Shown here: in pieces, positions 1-12,407 of the stretch | Position numbering within the stretch: the stretch's first letter is position 1 | Layout: the number at the start of each line of letters is the position of its first letter | Source of the DNA: Lactifluus volemus | Taxonomy: Eukaryota; Basidiomycota; Agaricomycetes; Russulales; Russulaceae | DNA length: 64,000 nucleotides | Reading direction: 5' to 3' | Assembly (NCBI GenBank): GCA_022376515.1 | Contig: WTXI01000067.1 | Span: 1-64,000, forward strand | Program-made: the position numbers and the translations under genes | The notes under the pieces: model-generated | Told to the model about the DNA's origin: nothing | The model's database searches: none | What the model saw: the letters and a program-made list of their open reading frames with translations, nothing else

Positions 1-1560
1 TCAAAGGCAAGACGACCGGTTCTAAACCTCGGGACCATTTCACTTTGGGCTTTCTTATGCCTCTTGCGTCCTCGAGGGGTACGAGTGCCAGTCCCCAGCG
101 ACTCGTCAGAACTCCCCGGCCATCTAGACCCACCGCTACCACCCGGCACACACACCTTCGACATCAACTCCCCTTGCACCTTCGATCTTCACCCCCGGTG
201 GCATTCGCACAAAAGCAGTAACAAACTGACAGCTGAGCGGGCCACAAATGAGCGAGGAGGAAGACCGAAGGCAAGGGATGAGATGAGGAGGATGAGGGAT
301 ACAACGTCGAACGCGCAGCCTTGTATATACCACAATTGGAGCGGAGATGGACCACAGTTTTGGCTAACAGTTAGAGTCGTTCTTTGCATTCGGCGAGTGG
401 AATTCGTTCAATAGCCACGGAACACGAGTACTAGTGAAATCGTGCTCCGCTCACTCGTTTGGAAGACGACTCGATCTCTGTTGCATGCCTAAGGCTCTCC
501 CATTTTACTCCTGCTTCTCCAAGGAAAGGTGCCTGTCAATCAGGACGCAGGGCACGCACCGAACTCTGACAGACGTGGGTGAGTTGCGCATTCAAGCTTC
601 ATGTTCCAGTTACATTCCAAATCCTCCCGCCCTTGGGGAATCTGAACATGGGGTTGATCTCCCGGCTGATCGACCGATTTAGAATGTATGTTCTCCTTTC
701 TTGGGGAGTAAACCACGAGGTTCAGTATCCTAAAAATCAGCGGAGAAAGTCATCGGAGCGACCCAGTGGACTTCGCGTCCACATCCGATGCGTTGCTGGC
801 TCAGGCCACTTTGACACTCAAGCTTATAGTTACTTGTTTGGAATGTATGTTTAGCCTGAGGCTTCTATGGAGCATAGAAGATCCGACGGGCCATGCTAGT
901 CGAGTAGTTATTTGACTTCGTCGTTTCCTAAAGGGTACATACAGCCAGTTTGCTTCTCCTTGTGCTGGACGGAAATCCAACCCTTGATCAAGATATGCCC
1001 CATGCCAGAGGGCACGGTAAGGTAGCAGCTCGACTGGCAAATTCCAGGCAAGTTCAGTTGCCGAAGAGACATCCCAGCATCTACATAGGGTGCAACTGTA
1101 ACGTACACTAGCAAATCGGCGCTCGCCGAACCGTCACGCACGTGACATCTTGGCAACCTTTTCTCACGGTTTCCTGATGAATGTCTCTCCCTACTTTCTT
1201 GGTGACAAATCCTCTTGGCACCTTGACAATCGAGAACTTGGGCACCTCGCGTTAATCCCTGCTTGGCGCTCGAAACCACCCAAATCATGCAAATTCAAAA
1301 TTTCCCCCATCACCTATTCTCCTTCTCATGATTCACAGCATATGCGGCCCAGCCAAAGCATACACTTCCGAAATTAAGCAAAATGAATTACTTTTAGCTT
1401 TTCCTAGTGTGGAACAAGATCCGGGTCAAGCGTTGTGTACATGATGATCATTGATGGGATGTTGATCGTTGACCCATTGACCCGTTGATTTCCCCTGCTT
1501 AAGCTGGAGCCCAGTCTCGGTCGACCGATTATCCCTGCTTCTTATCGGGAGTCGCTGACT

Positions 1561-1573
1561 TTGGAGGCGCAGG
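1561..1573 (+). promoter_or_regulatory. Shared upstream element of the 7TM family (copy A)
   Basis: TTGGAGGCGCAGG lies about 190 bp upstream of the start codon and about 75 bp upstream of a TATATA box at 1646. Similar elements sit at the same relative place in five paralogues (6580, 12220, 15542 on +; 45857 and 59823 on -). A cis-regulatory role is inferred from positional conservation; the binding factor is unknown. Confidence 0.5.
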
Positions 1574-1757
1574 ACCACATGGAAATGTAAGTGTGAATTT
1601 CATAACTTCTGATAGAAAATAACATGTGGCCTATGTACAGCGAACTATATACCGGTGTAACGCTGGCACCGTTAAGCATTCCACTGTTCGCTGTTGTTAA
1701 ATCAGAGGCAAACGCGGCAAACGCCCCCACACCTCCACCTCAAGCTTGCTTGCTAGG

Positions 1758-3479
1758 ATGGTAAATTTCCGAGATCCCATTGTATTGTTCCAGGTTTTTT
1801 GTACGTATGCTTCTGAGGCCTCCCTCTGGATTTGGAACGACCAAGTCAACTCATTTTTCAACAGTGGTCTTAGTGAAGCTCTGGCATGCTTTCGGAGGCA
1901 TCTTCTTGTGTGTTGCCTGCCTTTCACTGGATGGTCTTTTGACGTCACTGCTCTGCTTTTCAGTTGGGAATTCTTCACCACTCTGGACTTTGAGTGGAAT
2001 GTCATCCGAGGGCGTCGCCCCTACCGTTGGACAATATGGGTTCGTGGCGATGGTCCTCTTTGGAATGACCTCGTGCGCCGGAGACTGACGTTTCCCTTGT
2101 GTTAGATTTACTCCCTGACTCGAATATCCACCTCGTCGTCGTAATCCTCAATATGATTGCATTTGATGCCTCGAGGCCAATCCACTGTCAGGTAAGTGCC
2201 ATCGCCGCCATGTATTACATGTGCGTTCCTCCACCCGTATTGATAACTGATGATACCAAGCTCGTGGTCACCTTTCAACTTGTGAGCACCCTCTCGGATG
2301 TACTTCCGTCTTTTGAGAAAGCTAATCAGTTGTCATCGATTTTCTTTCTTTTTTTAATCCTTCTAGATATTAGCCCACCTGGCGGTAGCCTCCGCTTCGC
2401 TATTGATAATGCTGCGCGTGTACGTCGGGCCTCGTCCCTCCCCACTGGGCTCGTATACTGGAAGAATGAGCTGATGGTAGTGACAGGATCGCCATCTGGA
2501 ACAGAAATAGAACTGTTCTGGCGCTTGCAATCAGTGTATGGGGAATAAACGTTGTATTCCTCATCCAAGGTAAGTCTCTCCTTGTTTTACCCATCGGAAT
2601 GGACCGGGGATCTCATACACATTTCGTTTGGCATCAGGAGTTGTCCGGGTGAATGATGGAATTTCATCGACGTTCTGACCTTCCGAGCTTACTGGTATCT
2701 ATCTCCAGCTCCGTTCTGCATTGGGACCTGAGGCAACCACCTGCGCGGTGCGCAACTCAGACATCGCCGAACTGAATGTCATCGTCACGTTCGTAACCGA
2801 CATCATATTGCTTCTTATGATGCTCTGTGGCCTCCTTCACCTACGCCGGCAAGGTGGTGGTTTGCTTGATTTGGGGAACTTCCTGTGGAAACAAGTCGGT
2901 TGTTCCACATATACATTGTCGGAGTAGTTTCAATTTGGCGATGTGCCGGAAGGGCATCATCTGGATCTTACTCGCAGTTGCTGCCGGGGTCCCGCCAGCG
3001 GTCAGTCTGACTACTAGTTCTTTGGTACCTCTTCTTTTCGCTCATCGACGTTTTTTTGTTTGTCTCAGGTGTTCCTTATTTTGAACTTGAATGGTAAACT
3101 CCTTTCTCCCCGTTTCACCGGTGGTAAAAGTTGTCCGAGCTCAATTCTTCCCGAAATTTAGAGGCGCTCAACTTGGTACGTTCTCTCGGTACGAGTGGAG
3201 GAGAAAGTCCCCGGGTTCTCATTCGTCCGGCTTCCTTGGGCAACACAGATGTTTCAGATCCCTGCGCTAATTATATTGACAATTTCCGCAACGCGAATCT
3301 ATCGCTCTCTGATACAATTTTCCTCTGACAAGTACGACCTCGGGACTTTTGCTTTTTTTCTCTACTCACGTGACTGATGTCATGGAAGTACCGACAGCGT
3401 TCAAAGTAATGGTCACTCGTTCGTGAAGCCTGAGGTCCGAGTCAAAGTGGAGCCTGTGCATAATAATCTGATGACATAG
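1758..3479 (+). pseudogene. 7TM-family gene copy A, broken
   Basis: The start MVNFRDP and exon pattern match the paralogues: a short exon 1, then WEFFTTLDFEWN, RGRRPYRWTIW, a transmembrane core, LWKQ and ATRIYRSL blocks. Two lesions are visible against copy D. One base is missing near 2130 (ACCTCG here, ACCCTCCTCG in D), so the segment after IYSLTRIST shifts frame and meets TAA within a few codons. The C-terminal tail also has an early TAG at 3477 where D reads on; D's stop corresponds to about 3606. An unusual splice could in principle bypass the first lesion, but with an intact twin 10.7 kb away, loss of function is the simpler reading. The protein family is a basidiomycete multi-pass membrane family that I cannot name. 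Confidence 0.75.
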
Positions 3480-4125
3480 ACAAGCCATTTTAGGTCGCAC
3501 GCTGGCACGGAGGGCCAGTTGGGTATTAAGGCACGTGGACAGGGACTCGAAGATGGCCTAGCGGGCGGCATGGAGAGAAAACCTTCCGTCTTGGACTCAC
3601 CTGTTTGAAAGACATGATTATACGTGCTCTACTCGCTGCATAGAATTTTTTGTGCACAGCTGTTATTTCATGATGCACGACTTTGAGTCAGAGACAAGGA
3701 CAGTATGTAGGACAAATGGTTGTATGATTTATGGTTTACTTAGGACATATGCCAGTGAGGTGTAGTGATTACAGCCCACGAACTGAAGAATATGCGGACT
3801 TTGACCCTTCACCTGGCCGCCTCAGTGAGATAGTGAAATTAAAAAAGCTCCGGATTCAGGGACCTTCACACCCAAGGTCAAGGCCATTCTATGATAAATT
3901 CGAAGGGACCATCGAAATCCATTTGAGCGGTGTTACTTAGACAACGGCCATGGCCGAGGACCCCGCAGTCGAACGTGTGAACCACGACAGCAGCATCACC
4001 TGTGCGAGAACAAGAATATCTTGAAACCATCAATTTTCCGTCCATAACGGAGAGGATAGGCCATCAGGAAACCTGCAGGAAACGTTTTTGCACTTGCACG
4101 AGCTCGTACAAGCTTGTACGAGCTC

Positions 4126-5265
4126 TCACCAGCAAGAAAGTTCATAGTCTACACCTGCGGTGAATATGTCGCATGCGCGTGGGGTGGGCTCGGTGTTGAA
4201 CGGCTGATGTCGAAGAGATGGGTAAGTCAAGTTCGATGGCTGGATCCGTGAGGTGTCAGCACAAACGATGCTGAAGTCCAATGCCACATGTGAGGAGGGG
4301 GAAGAGGCAAAGACATACTGAGAATGGAAATGGTGTGCTGTTGGCGATTGTGGCGGCGCTAGACACGAAGAGAAGAGGGACAAGAGACTTTGGTAGCCAC
4401 GATAGTGGCGAGGGCGAGGGTGAGGGTGTTGACGATGGTGATGAGGTTTGATTCATCAACCGAGAGGTTGACGCGCCTGAATTCCTCCTGGACTTGGATG
4501 ATGAAGATGTGGCTGCTGCAACAGCATGGACATGTGAGAGGCGATGTGAAGGTGACTCACGCGCGAACATGTCGTTGATGACCGTGGTCAGCGCAAGCCA
4601 AAAGGGGACACCATTCGGGAGTACATGCTTCCCTACAGAGGGCGGTCCAACGGGAGGGCGCTGCTGCGGTGGGGTCTGTTGTAGCAGATTCTGCGTCAGC
4701 GAGATGCGAGGTGGACGATTGGTAGGAGAGGTACTACAGGCGTGATTGGTTCATCCCCCGGAAACGGATAGTCTCGTGGCAGTTGCTCGAGCATGCCGAC
4801 GACTTTTTCAAGTGCTTCTGCGCGTTGTGTAAGCCTCCGCGCGAATGGTAAGTCCTGTCGGGCGATCCGTGATTCCTCTTCATCAGGAGGATGATCGGAA
4901 CCTGCTGAACAAACGCGGAGCGCCCATCCATCCACGTCATTGCACAGGCCGTTCGTGGTGGACGAAGTTCGGTGAACCCAGTTCACCGGTACGGTCTCTC
5001 ATGGTGAGTTCTGCACGAGTCTGAGCGAAGTGGGTACGAGCATGCGCCCAGAGGAGGTGGTCAATGATGAGGGTCCGCGTGGACTTTTCTCGAGGAGGGA
5101 TGGAATGGAGATGATGTGCGTGTTCGTGTGCGGGCAGGCGAAAGGTAAGCTTGATTGTGTGGTGCGTTCATGGAGCAGGATAAGATGACTGTGCTTGTCC
5201 AACTGACCCCGAAGCATAGTTGACGCCGCAAATGGGGGTCGAGAGAATCTGACGGTAGTCATGCG
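4126..5265 (-). CDS. Possible minus-strand hypothetical gene, uncertain
   Basis: Several protein-like stretches read leftward and can be partly joined by fungal-looking introns. One exon around 4740-4960 contains DEEESRIARQDLPF and LPRDYPFPGDEP. A 47-nt intron candidate follows it (donor GTAGTA, branch CGCTGAC, acceptor CAG). The next exon is proline/glutamine-rich and runs into KHVLPNGVPFW. Around 4400-4500 a helical-looking segment, EEFRRVNLSVDESN, is readable, but the phase does not connect cleanly. No domain is recognised and no full model could be built. It may be a degenerate gene or a real one with introns I have misplaced. Confidence 0.27.
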
Positions 5266-5289
5266 TTACTAGCGATGTTGATGTTGTCA

Positions 5290-6575
5290 GAGCAAGATAT
5301 CGAAGATGACGCTTGTTGAAGCCATATAGAGACTCTACTCGTGAGGATAAATGATGATGGAATGAGAGGTAGAAAGGAGAAAAAAAATAAGACGTGGAAA
5401 GAAATTGAAGTACAGTACAAAGTAAACGGGTATTCTCGGGAAATGAGAGGGGCGTCTGTTCAGCTGATGGTCTACAATGGGGAAATTAGTGATTCTCAAG
5501 TCGTTTAGCTGGCGAGCACGTTGACCTCTTTATCGACATTTCTTTTGTTTTTTTTTGGTTTCTTCCCTTTTTTTTTTCAAAGACAATAACCAACAAACTC
5601 AATCGTTTGTGCAACATTCCCGTACACACGTGACTAAACACTTCCGAGTTCGAGGAGCAGCGAGCCAACTTGGGACCTAGATCAGGATGGACCTGAATCT
5701 GATCATGATAAATGAGTCATAAGTACCCATCTGTCAAATGTGTCTTCAAGTGTGAACAAACTTAAATGTGAAGTAGTGCTGCTTCTTTCATAATTACAAA
5801 TATTTCTATGACTTTGTGACTTTCACAACTTTTCATGACTTTTGTAGCTTCTAAACTTGTTTTACTTATATGTCACTTTAACTCCTACTCCACTAATATA
5901 AGCCAATGTCAACTTATTCACTTTTCAGCTTTTTGACTTTGGCAAGTGAAAAAGTTGCGAAGTTTTTGTACAGTTTACTGATGCTTCTGAAATTGCTACC
6001 TAACAAAACAAATAAATACTCAATCACGCACCCAGTGCATGTGCGAAGCCACTCGGATGCGAATGTCGTGAGACTGCCGATACTGACAGAGTTTGATACA
6101 TTTGATGTTCCGCCACCCAGCAGCAGCTAGTGGAAAACATGGGAACCGGAAACTTCCGAGTCGTCGGAAGCGTACATCCGACTTCCCGGGGAAGACACCT
6201 CTAAACGACAGGAGAGAACGGGAACAACGGAAAGGATCTACGATGTGTGGTATTCATATAGAACGTGATTTCCGGGTTTCTGACGTTTTTTGCAGTGGTG
6301 ACACAGCTCGTCTTCTGTCTTTACGGCTCGACGGAGGCACAAACGGCTTTTAATCCCGAAATTAAGCCTGAGCACAGTCAGGCAGAATCGATCGCTTCTC
6401 ATAGTTGGTAAAAGTTCCCAGTCAAATGTTGGTACCGTGGTACAATACTAGTGCTGTATGGTGCATAGGTGATCATTCAATTGGTTGCTGATCGTCGACT
6501 TCCATTCCACTATTCAAGCGCTCAGCGCTCAGGATTGATCCCTGCTTCGTATTGCGGGTCCCAATAAAACTGGAG
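5290..6575. other. AT-rich intergenic stretch, no gene seen
   Basis: The stretch holds A/T-rich sequence with homopolymer T runs around 5545-5580. Short open frames here have no protein-like composition. The right end forms the promoter region of the 7TM gene at 6805. Confidence 0.6.
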
Positions 6576-6579
6576 TTCG

Positions 6580-6593
6580 TTCGGAAGCGCAGG
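6580..6593 (+). promoter_or_regulatory. Shared upstream element of the 7TM family (copy B)
   Basis: TTCGGAAGCGCAGG lies about 215 bp before the start of copy B. It differs by one base from the core seen upstream of copies E and J. A CTAGCTATAC TATA-like stretch follows at 6683. Confidence 0.45.
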
Positions 6594-6804
6594 GTGACAT
6601 GGCGATGGAAGTGTGAGTTTCATCGTAGCTTCTTCAGGAAAAAATGACATGAATACGAGTTGCAGTGGTTTATACGGATCAGCTAGCTATACTAGTATAT
6701 CTGTGTAGCGTTGTTATTAAAAGGCGTTCCACTGTTCAATGCGCTGTTGCCAGTGTTGAGTCACTAAAACGCCCTCTCCCTCCACCTCAAGCTCGTTTTT
6801 CAGG

Positions 6805-8698
6805 ATGGTGAATTTCCAAGATCCCCGTGTAGTATTGTATGAGGCCGGTGCGCATGCTTCTGAGGCCTCGCTCTGGGTTCGGAGGCCCAAAATCTGAGTG
6901 AACCTGTGTTTCAACAGTGGTGTTAGTGAAGCTCTGGCACACATTTTATGGCATCTTCCTGTGCGTGTCCTGCATGTCACTGATGTTCCTATGACGTCGA
7001 CAATTCGCTAATTCGTTTTTTTTTTTTTTTTCAGTTGGGAATTCGTCACTACTCTGGACTTTGAGTGGAGTGTTATCCGAGGGCATCGCCCCTACCGTTG
7101 GACAATATGGGTCAGTGGTGATGAGATTTCCTCAGACACCTAGGACTTATTTTCCTCTTTGTTAGATTTACTCCCTTACGAGGCTGACTGCTTTCATGGC
7201 TGTAATCTTCAATATCATCGGGTTTGCATTCTCGAGGCCAATTAATTGCAAGGTATGTGTATTGTCATACGTCTGCCAGTGTACCTCAGAGACAATCCCG
7301 ACTATTCTAAGGTCTTGGTCATTCTTTCATTCGTGAGCAAATTCCCGCATGCACTTCGGTTTCGAAGGGAAAGCTAATCGGTTTCCACCTTGTTCGTTTT
7401 TTTCTTCAAGTTGTTCTCCTCCTTTGCGATAATCCTCGCATCGTTGTTGATAATGATTCGCGTGTACGTGAGTTCTGTACTCCTGTACTGGGATTTGTCT
7501 TTTGGAAGGAAAGCTGATGGTAGCGCCAGCATTGCCATTTGGAACCGAGACAAGTTTATTATGGCGCTTGCAGCCAGCATATGGGGATCAAACTTTGGAT
7601 TCCTCATTCATGGTATGTTTTCCCCGCTGTAGGTCGATCAGGGATAAACATGTGATTTTGCATCAGCAGTCGTGCAGGTAAATTAATGAAATTGAACTAC
7701 TTTGGTGACCCTGGGACTTATCCATTCCCAGCTCCAGTTTGCTTGGGTTCCTGAGGAACACGCTGGCTCCTGTACCGTGCTCAACCCAGATGTCACCAAA
7801 CTTATTGCCATCGTCTCGTTCGTTACCGAAATAATATTGCTCCTTATGATGCTCGCCGGCCTGCTTCGCTTACGCATGCAAGGCGGCGGCATGCTCAATC
7901 TGGGGAGCTTCCTATGGAAACAGGTAAGGGGGCATTTCCATAGCCTTATTACTTTCGATTCGCTGATGTGTCTTCTGTTGGGAAGGGTATCATTTGGATC
8001 TCACTTTCCATATTGTCTGGGGTACCGCCAGTGGTCAGTATGACTACTACTACTAGTATTTCCTCTGTGCCTCACCTCTTCGGTCATCATTTTGTGCCCC
8101 AGGTATTCCAGATCTTGAACTTGAATGGTAAATTTCCGTTCTCTGCAGTACACCATCAATATTGACCGAGGTCTACTGTTCTCGAAATTCCAGAGCCGTT
8201 AAACTTTGTATGTCACGGTTCTTTCTTTGCTGTGATTGGAGAAACCCTACAAGTTTCTTACGTGTTCTGCGATACAGATGTTTGAGGCCCCCGCGTTTTT
8301 AGCTGTGACAATCGCCGCAACGCGAATCTATCGTTCTCTCACACACTTTTCCTCCAACACGTACGACCTCTTAAGAGACTTAAATTTCGTCTCCCTACTC
8401 ATGCGACTGATGTTTCCACAGTATCCTCAGCTCAGCCCTTCCAAATTTTGGTCTCTCTTTTGCGAAAGTCCAAGGGATTTCCGACCCCAGTTGGATTGCC
8501 CCGTCCACCCCTATACATGTGACCGTACACACAATACGCGAGCATAGTCAATTGTCACAGGAAACCCAAGTCAACATGGACGCCGAGCAGCTGCGCGTTA
8601 AGGTAAAGGACTCGGAACTGCGGACTGAGGAGGACATAAATGGCAACTTGAATGACAGAGTGGAGAAAGTGATTTCCGACGTTGAATCACCTGTTTGA
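6805..8698 (+). CDS. 7TM-family membrane protein, copy B
   Basis: This is a multi-exon gene starting MVNFQDPRVV and ending DVESPV with TGA at 8696. Seven hydrophobic segments are readable in order. They are around the WEFVTTLDFEW exon, after RPYRWTIW (SLTRLTAFMAVIFNIIGF), ILASLLIMIRV, MALAASIWGSNFGFL, IVSFVTEIILLLMML, WISLSILSGVPP and AFLAVTIAATRIYRSL. A hydrophilic acidic tail follows, with EQLRVKVKDSEL. Introns are short with standard borders. The topology resembles a seven-helix receptor, but no motif ties it to a known GPCR class, and the family is one I know only as uncharacterised agaricomycete proteins. It lies between the two 4-kb duplicates in the same orientation and shares their promoter element. 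I see no disabling lesion. Confidence 0.72.
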
Positions 8699-9795
8699 TA
8701 AAAACTAGACCATCTTGTGTCTTTATACCCAAAAGCGGACTGCAGCGGTGCTGTATTCACATTACAATAATCGTAAGGACTCTCGTCACTGTTAATGAAG
8801 TTAGCGACGGAGACAAATTTTACACAGACTCGGAACGTAGCGGATACGAATAATACAGGTCCAGGGGTAGAAAATAGCCTGAGGAGATATCAGAGGTCAA
8901 AGTCAAACAAAAAGATCAAAAGCAAAACAAAGAGCCTGAACGCGTCGCAAGGAGTTGCATGCAATCCGAGAGCAGCAGAACAGGTGAAATGTCCAAAGAC
9001 ACGAAAAAAAGGTAAATGTCCGGACCCGAGGAGGTGACATTTGGCCACCTCAGATCATGATGTTGGTTGAGGGAACTCAGTACCCAATTTTCACTGGCGC
9101 TCTCTGGCAGACATAGCTTCCACCGAGCTGTATTAGGGGGATTTTGAAGCTATCTGATCTACGAGCGTGATTGGCGGCAATGGACTCAAGGCGTGTAGTA
9201 CACAAAAATAGCAAAAGAGATGCAAGTATTGAACGATGCCGCAGAGAACGAATGAGACGAGCGAAAGAAAAAAAACGGAGTCAATGTCGCCGGAGTTCGG
9301 GCCGGGAAAGACAACAGCCCTCGTGACACCGCTCCGGTTTCCAACAGACAATATACAACCCACGGCTCCAGACTGTTAGTTTTCTGTTTTTTTTTTTTTT
9401 TCATCCATAGGAACAGAGACAGGTGGAAGATCCATTACACAATCCTGCATCTCAGCCAGCCTCCCCTACTGCTATCCACTCTGATCGCACCTAGATTTAT
9501 ATAATCGAGTCGACATTTAACTTCCCTCCATTCTCGATTTCGAGAAATCCGAGCTTGCGCTTACACGGAACAATGCACCAGTGCGCCGTCAAGAGAAGTT
9601 GTAAAAGAGCTTAAAGCACTTTGAAGATGTGGAGTGGAGGGTCAGGAACTCGGAGCAAACCCGTCTCTCTGAAAGCTCGAAGGAAGAAGTGAAGGGGCAC
9701 GATGCAAAGAACCCAAATTTGAGGCTTGATGCCCTTGGCGAACGTCGCTTCTGTCAGCGAAGATGTCCAAGTTACCCAGTCTACTGCGGTGACAG
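8699..9795. other. Intergenic stretch, no gene seen
   Basis: The open frames at 8795-9037 (lysine-rich) and 9133-9404 lack splice-consistent partners or recognisable domains. A T-run of about 14 lies near 9387-9401. This stretch probably corresponds to decayed flank of the 7TM fragment that follows. Confidence 0.5.
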
Positions 9796-10461
9796 TCTCC
9801 CCGATCGATGCCGATGGTCACGTTCGTACCGACATCATCTTGCTTCTTATGACCTGGGGAACTTCCTATGGAAACAGGTGGGTGGTTTCAAATTTCCGAT
9901 GTCGTAGTACTTTCAATTTGCTGATGTGCTTTCCCTTTGGAAGCGCATGATCTGGATTTCATTGCCGGGTGCCTCTCCTTCTCGCTCATCGCCGTTTTTT
10001 GTCCATCGCAGGTGTTCCTTAATTTGAACCTGAATGGTAAATTTACTTTCTTTCCATTTCACCGATGGTTTGAATTATTTGAGCTCAACCGATATTCCAG
10101 AGGCGCTCAATGTGGTACTTCTTTCGCCACGAGTAGAGGAGAAAAGTCGTGGGGTTCTCACCCGTCGGCTTCCTTGGGCAACGCAGATGTTTCAGATCCC
10201 TTCGCTGATTACATTGACAATCGCCGAAACTCAAATCTATTGCTCAACACCCCCGAGCAGACCCAATCGTCACAGTTGAGGTCGCAAGTCCGACTCAGAA
10301 TGAGTACCAGTGAGCAGCTATCGCCACTACCAGTCTCCGTCAAAGTACACGAACTGGAACCAGAGGAGGACGTAAATCTCGGCATTCTTTTCATTCTTTC
10401 CTATTTTCTTTAGAATCTCGGCGTGGAGAAACTTACGTTGTCGACACACCTGTTTGACCTA
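9796..10461 (+). pseudogene. 7TM-family 3' fragment, copy C
   Basis: Only the 3' half of the gene is recognisable. It contains a TM5-like stretch (DIILLLMT) joined directly to WGTSYGNR by an internal deletion, the FLNLNLNG exon, the IPSLITLTIAETQIY block, and a tail with LSPLPVSVKVHELEPEEDVN that aligns with the tail of copy B. The region encoding the first four hydrophobic segments is absent. The deletion and missing 5' end make it a relic. Confidence 0.7.
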
Positions 10462-12219
10462 ACTACTGGACTAACCATTGTCTCCATTGCTAACTTCACT
10501 CACAGTGACGAGAGTCATCACAATTATTGTAATGTAAATTCAACGCCGTTGCAGCCTGCTTTGAGGTATGCCGCGTGTTGTTCAGAACCCACAAATCCGA
10601 TCACACATCTTAACGAATCAACCCACGGAAATATATATTTTTCCTCATCAACACTCTCCGTGGGGTGGGCAGCAGCGATGGGTCCCGACCATCAAAGGCA
10701 AGACGACCGGTTCTAAACCTCGGGACCATTTCACTTTGGGCTTTCTTATGCCTCTTGCGTCCTCGAGGGGTACGAGTGCCAGTCCTCCAGCGACTCGTCA
10801 GAACTCCCCGGCCATCTAGACCCACCGCTACCACCCGGCACACACTCGCTTCGACATCAACTCCCCTTGCACCTTCGATCTTCACCCCCGGTGGCATGCG
10901 CACAAAAGCAGTAACAAACTGACAGCTGAGCGGGCCACAAATGAGCGAGGAGGAAGACCGAAGGCAAGGGATGAGATGAGGAGGATGAGGGATACAACGT
11001 CGAACACGCAGCATTTTATATACCTCAATTGGAGCGGAGATGGATCACAGTTTTGGCTAACAGTTTCGAGTCGTTCTTTGCATTCGGCCGAATGGAATTC
11101 GTTCAATAGCCACGGAACACGAGTACTAGCGAAATCGTGCTCCGCTCACTCACTTGGAAGACGACTCGATCTCTGTTGCATGCCTAAGGTTCTCCCATTT
11201 TACTCCTGCTTCTCCAAGGAAATGTGCCTGTCAATCAGGATGCAGGCACGCACCGAACCTCTGACAGACGTGAGTGAATTGCGCATTCAAGCTTCATGTT
11301 CCAGTTACATTCCAAATCCTCCCGCCCTTGGGGAATCTGAACATGGGGTTGATCTCCCTGCTGATCGACCGATTTAGAATGTATGTTCTCCTTTCTTGGG
11401 GAGTAAACCACGAGGTTCAGTATCCTAAAAATCAGCGGAGAAAGTCATCGGAACGGACCCAGTGGACTTCGCGTCCACATCCGATGCGTTGCTGGCTCAG
11501 GCCACTTTGACACTCAAGCTTATAGTTACTTGCTTGGAATGTATATTTAGCCTGAGGCTTCTATATGGAGCATAGAAGATCCGACGGGCCATGCTAGTCA
11601 AGTACTTATTTGTACTTCGTCGTTTGCCTAGGGGGTACGTACAGTCGGTTTGCTTCTCCTTGTGCTGGACCGAAACCCAACTCATACAAGTTCGAATGCT
11701 TGATCAAGATTTGCTCATGCCCGAGGGCACGGTAAGGTAGCAAATTCCAGTCGTCGGAGGGAAATCCCAGTAACTAGGATGCAACTGTACGTACTAGCAG
11801 ATCGGCGCTCGCCGAACCGTTACGCACGTGACATCTTGGCCGCTGTCTCTCACTTTCTTGGTGACAAATCCTCTTGGTACCTTGACAATCGAGAACTTGG
11901 GCACCTTGCGTTAATCCCTGCTTGGCGCTCGAAACCACCCAAATCATGCAAATTCAAAATTTCCCCCATCACGTATTCTCCTTCTCACGCTTCACAGCAT
12001 ATGCGGCCTAGCCATAGTGCTTGACTTCCGAAATTAAGCAAAATGAATTACTTTTAGCTTTTCCTAGTGTGGAAAAAGATCCGGGTCAAGCCTTGTGTAC
12101 AAGATAATCATCGATGGGATGTTGATCGTTGACCCATTGACCCGTTGATTTCCCCTGCTTAAGTTGGAGCCCAGTCTCGGTCGACCGATATCCCCGCTTC
12201 TTATCGGGAGTCGCTGGCT

Positions 12220-12232
12220 TTGGAGGCGCAGG
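12220..12232 (+). promoter_or_regulatory. Shared upstream element of the 7TM family (copy D)
   Basis: TTTGGAGGCGCAGG-type element about 180 bp before the start of copy D, followed by ACTATATAC at 12304. It is the duplicate of the element at 1561, so it is not independent evidence of conservation. Confidence 0.45.
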
Positions 12233-12407
12233 ACCACATGGAAATGTAAGTGTGAATTTCATAACTTCTGATAGAAAAATAACATGTGGCCTATGTACAG
12301 CGAACTATATACCTGTGTAGCACTGGCACCGTCAAGCATTCCACTGTTCGCTGTTGTTAAATCAGAGGCAAACGCCCTCCACCTCCACCTCAAGCTTGCT
12401 TGCTAGG

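Larger units (their letters stand above)
1..4056 (+). repeat. 4-kb segmental duplication, copy 1 (left end outside window)
   Basis: Base 1 corresponds to base 10692, and the match runs to about 4056 (14702 in copy 2), where the sequences part abruptly after a shared purine-rich AACGGAGAGGA stretch. Both copies carry a long 5' flank, a 7TM-family gene and about 0.6 kb of 3' flank in the same orientation. Differences are scattered substitutions and small indels. This copy has lost coding integrity (see the pseudogene at 1758) while copy 2 reads intact. A third, partial copy of the 5' flank lies near 23.0-23.6 kb. Confidence 0.93.

Noticed and set aside
10610..11014. 134-codon minus-strand frame, also partly open at 23031-23420
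   Set aside because: Similarity between copies is explained by near-identity of the DNA. Small indels between copies are not multiples of three, so there is no sign of coding constraint.
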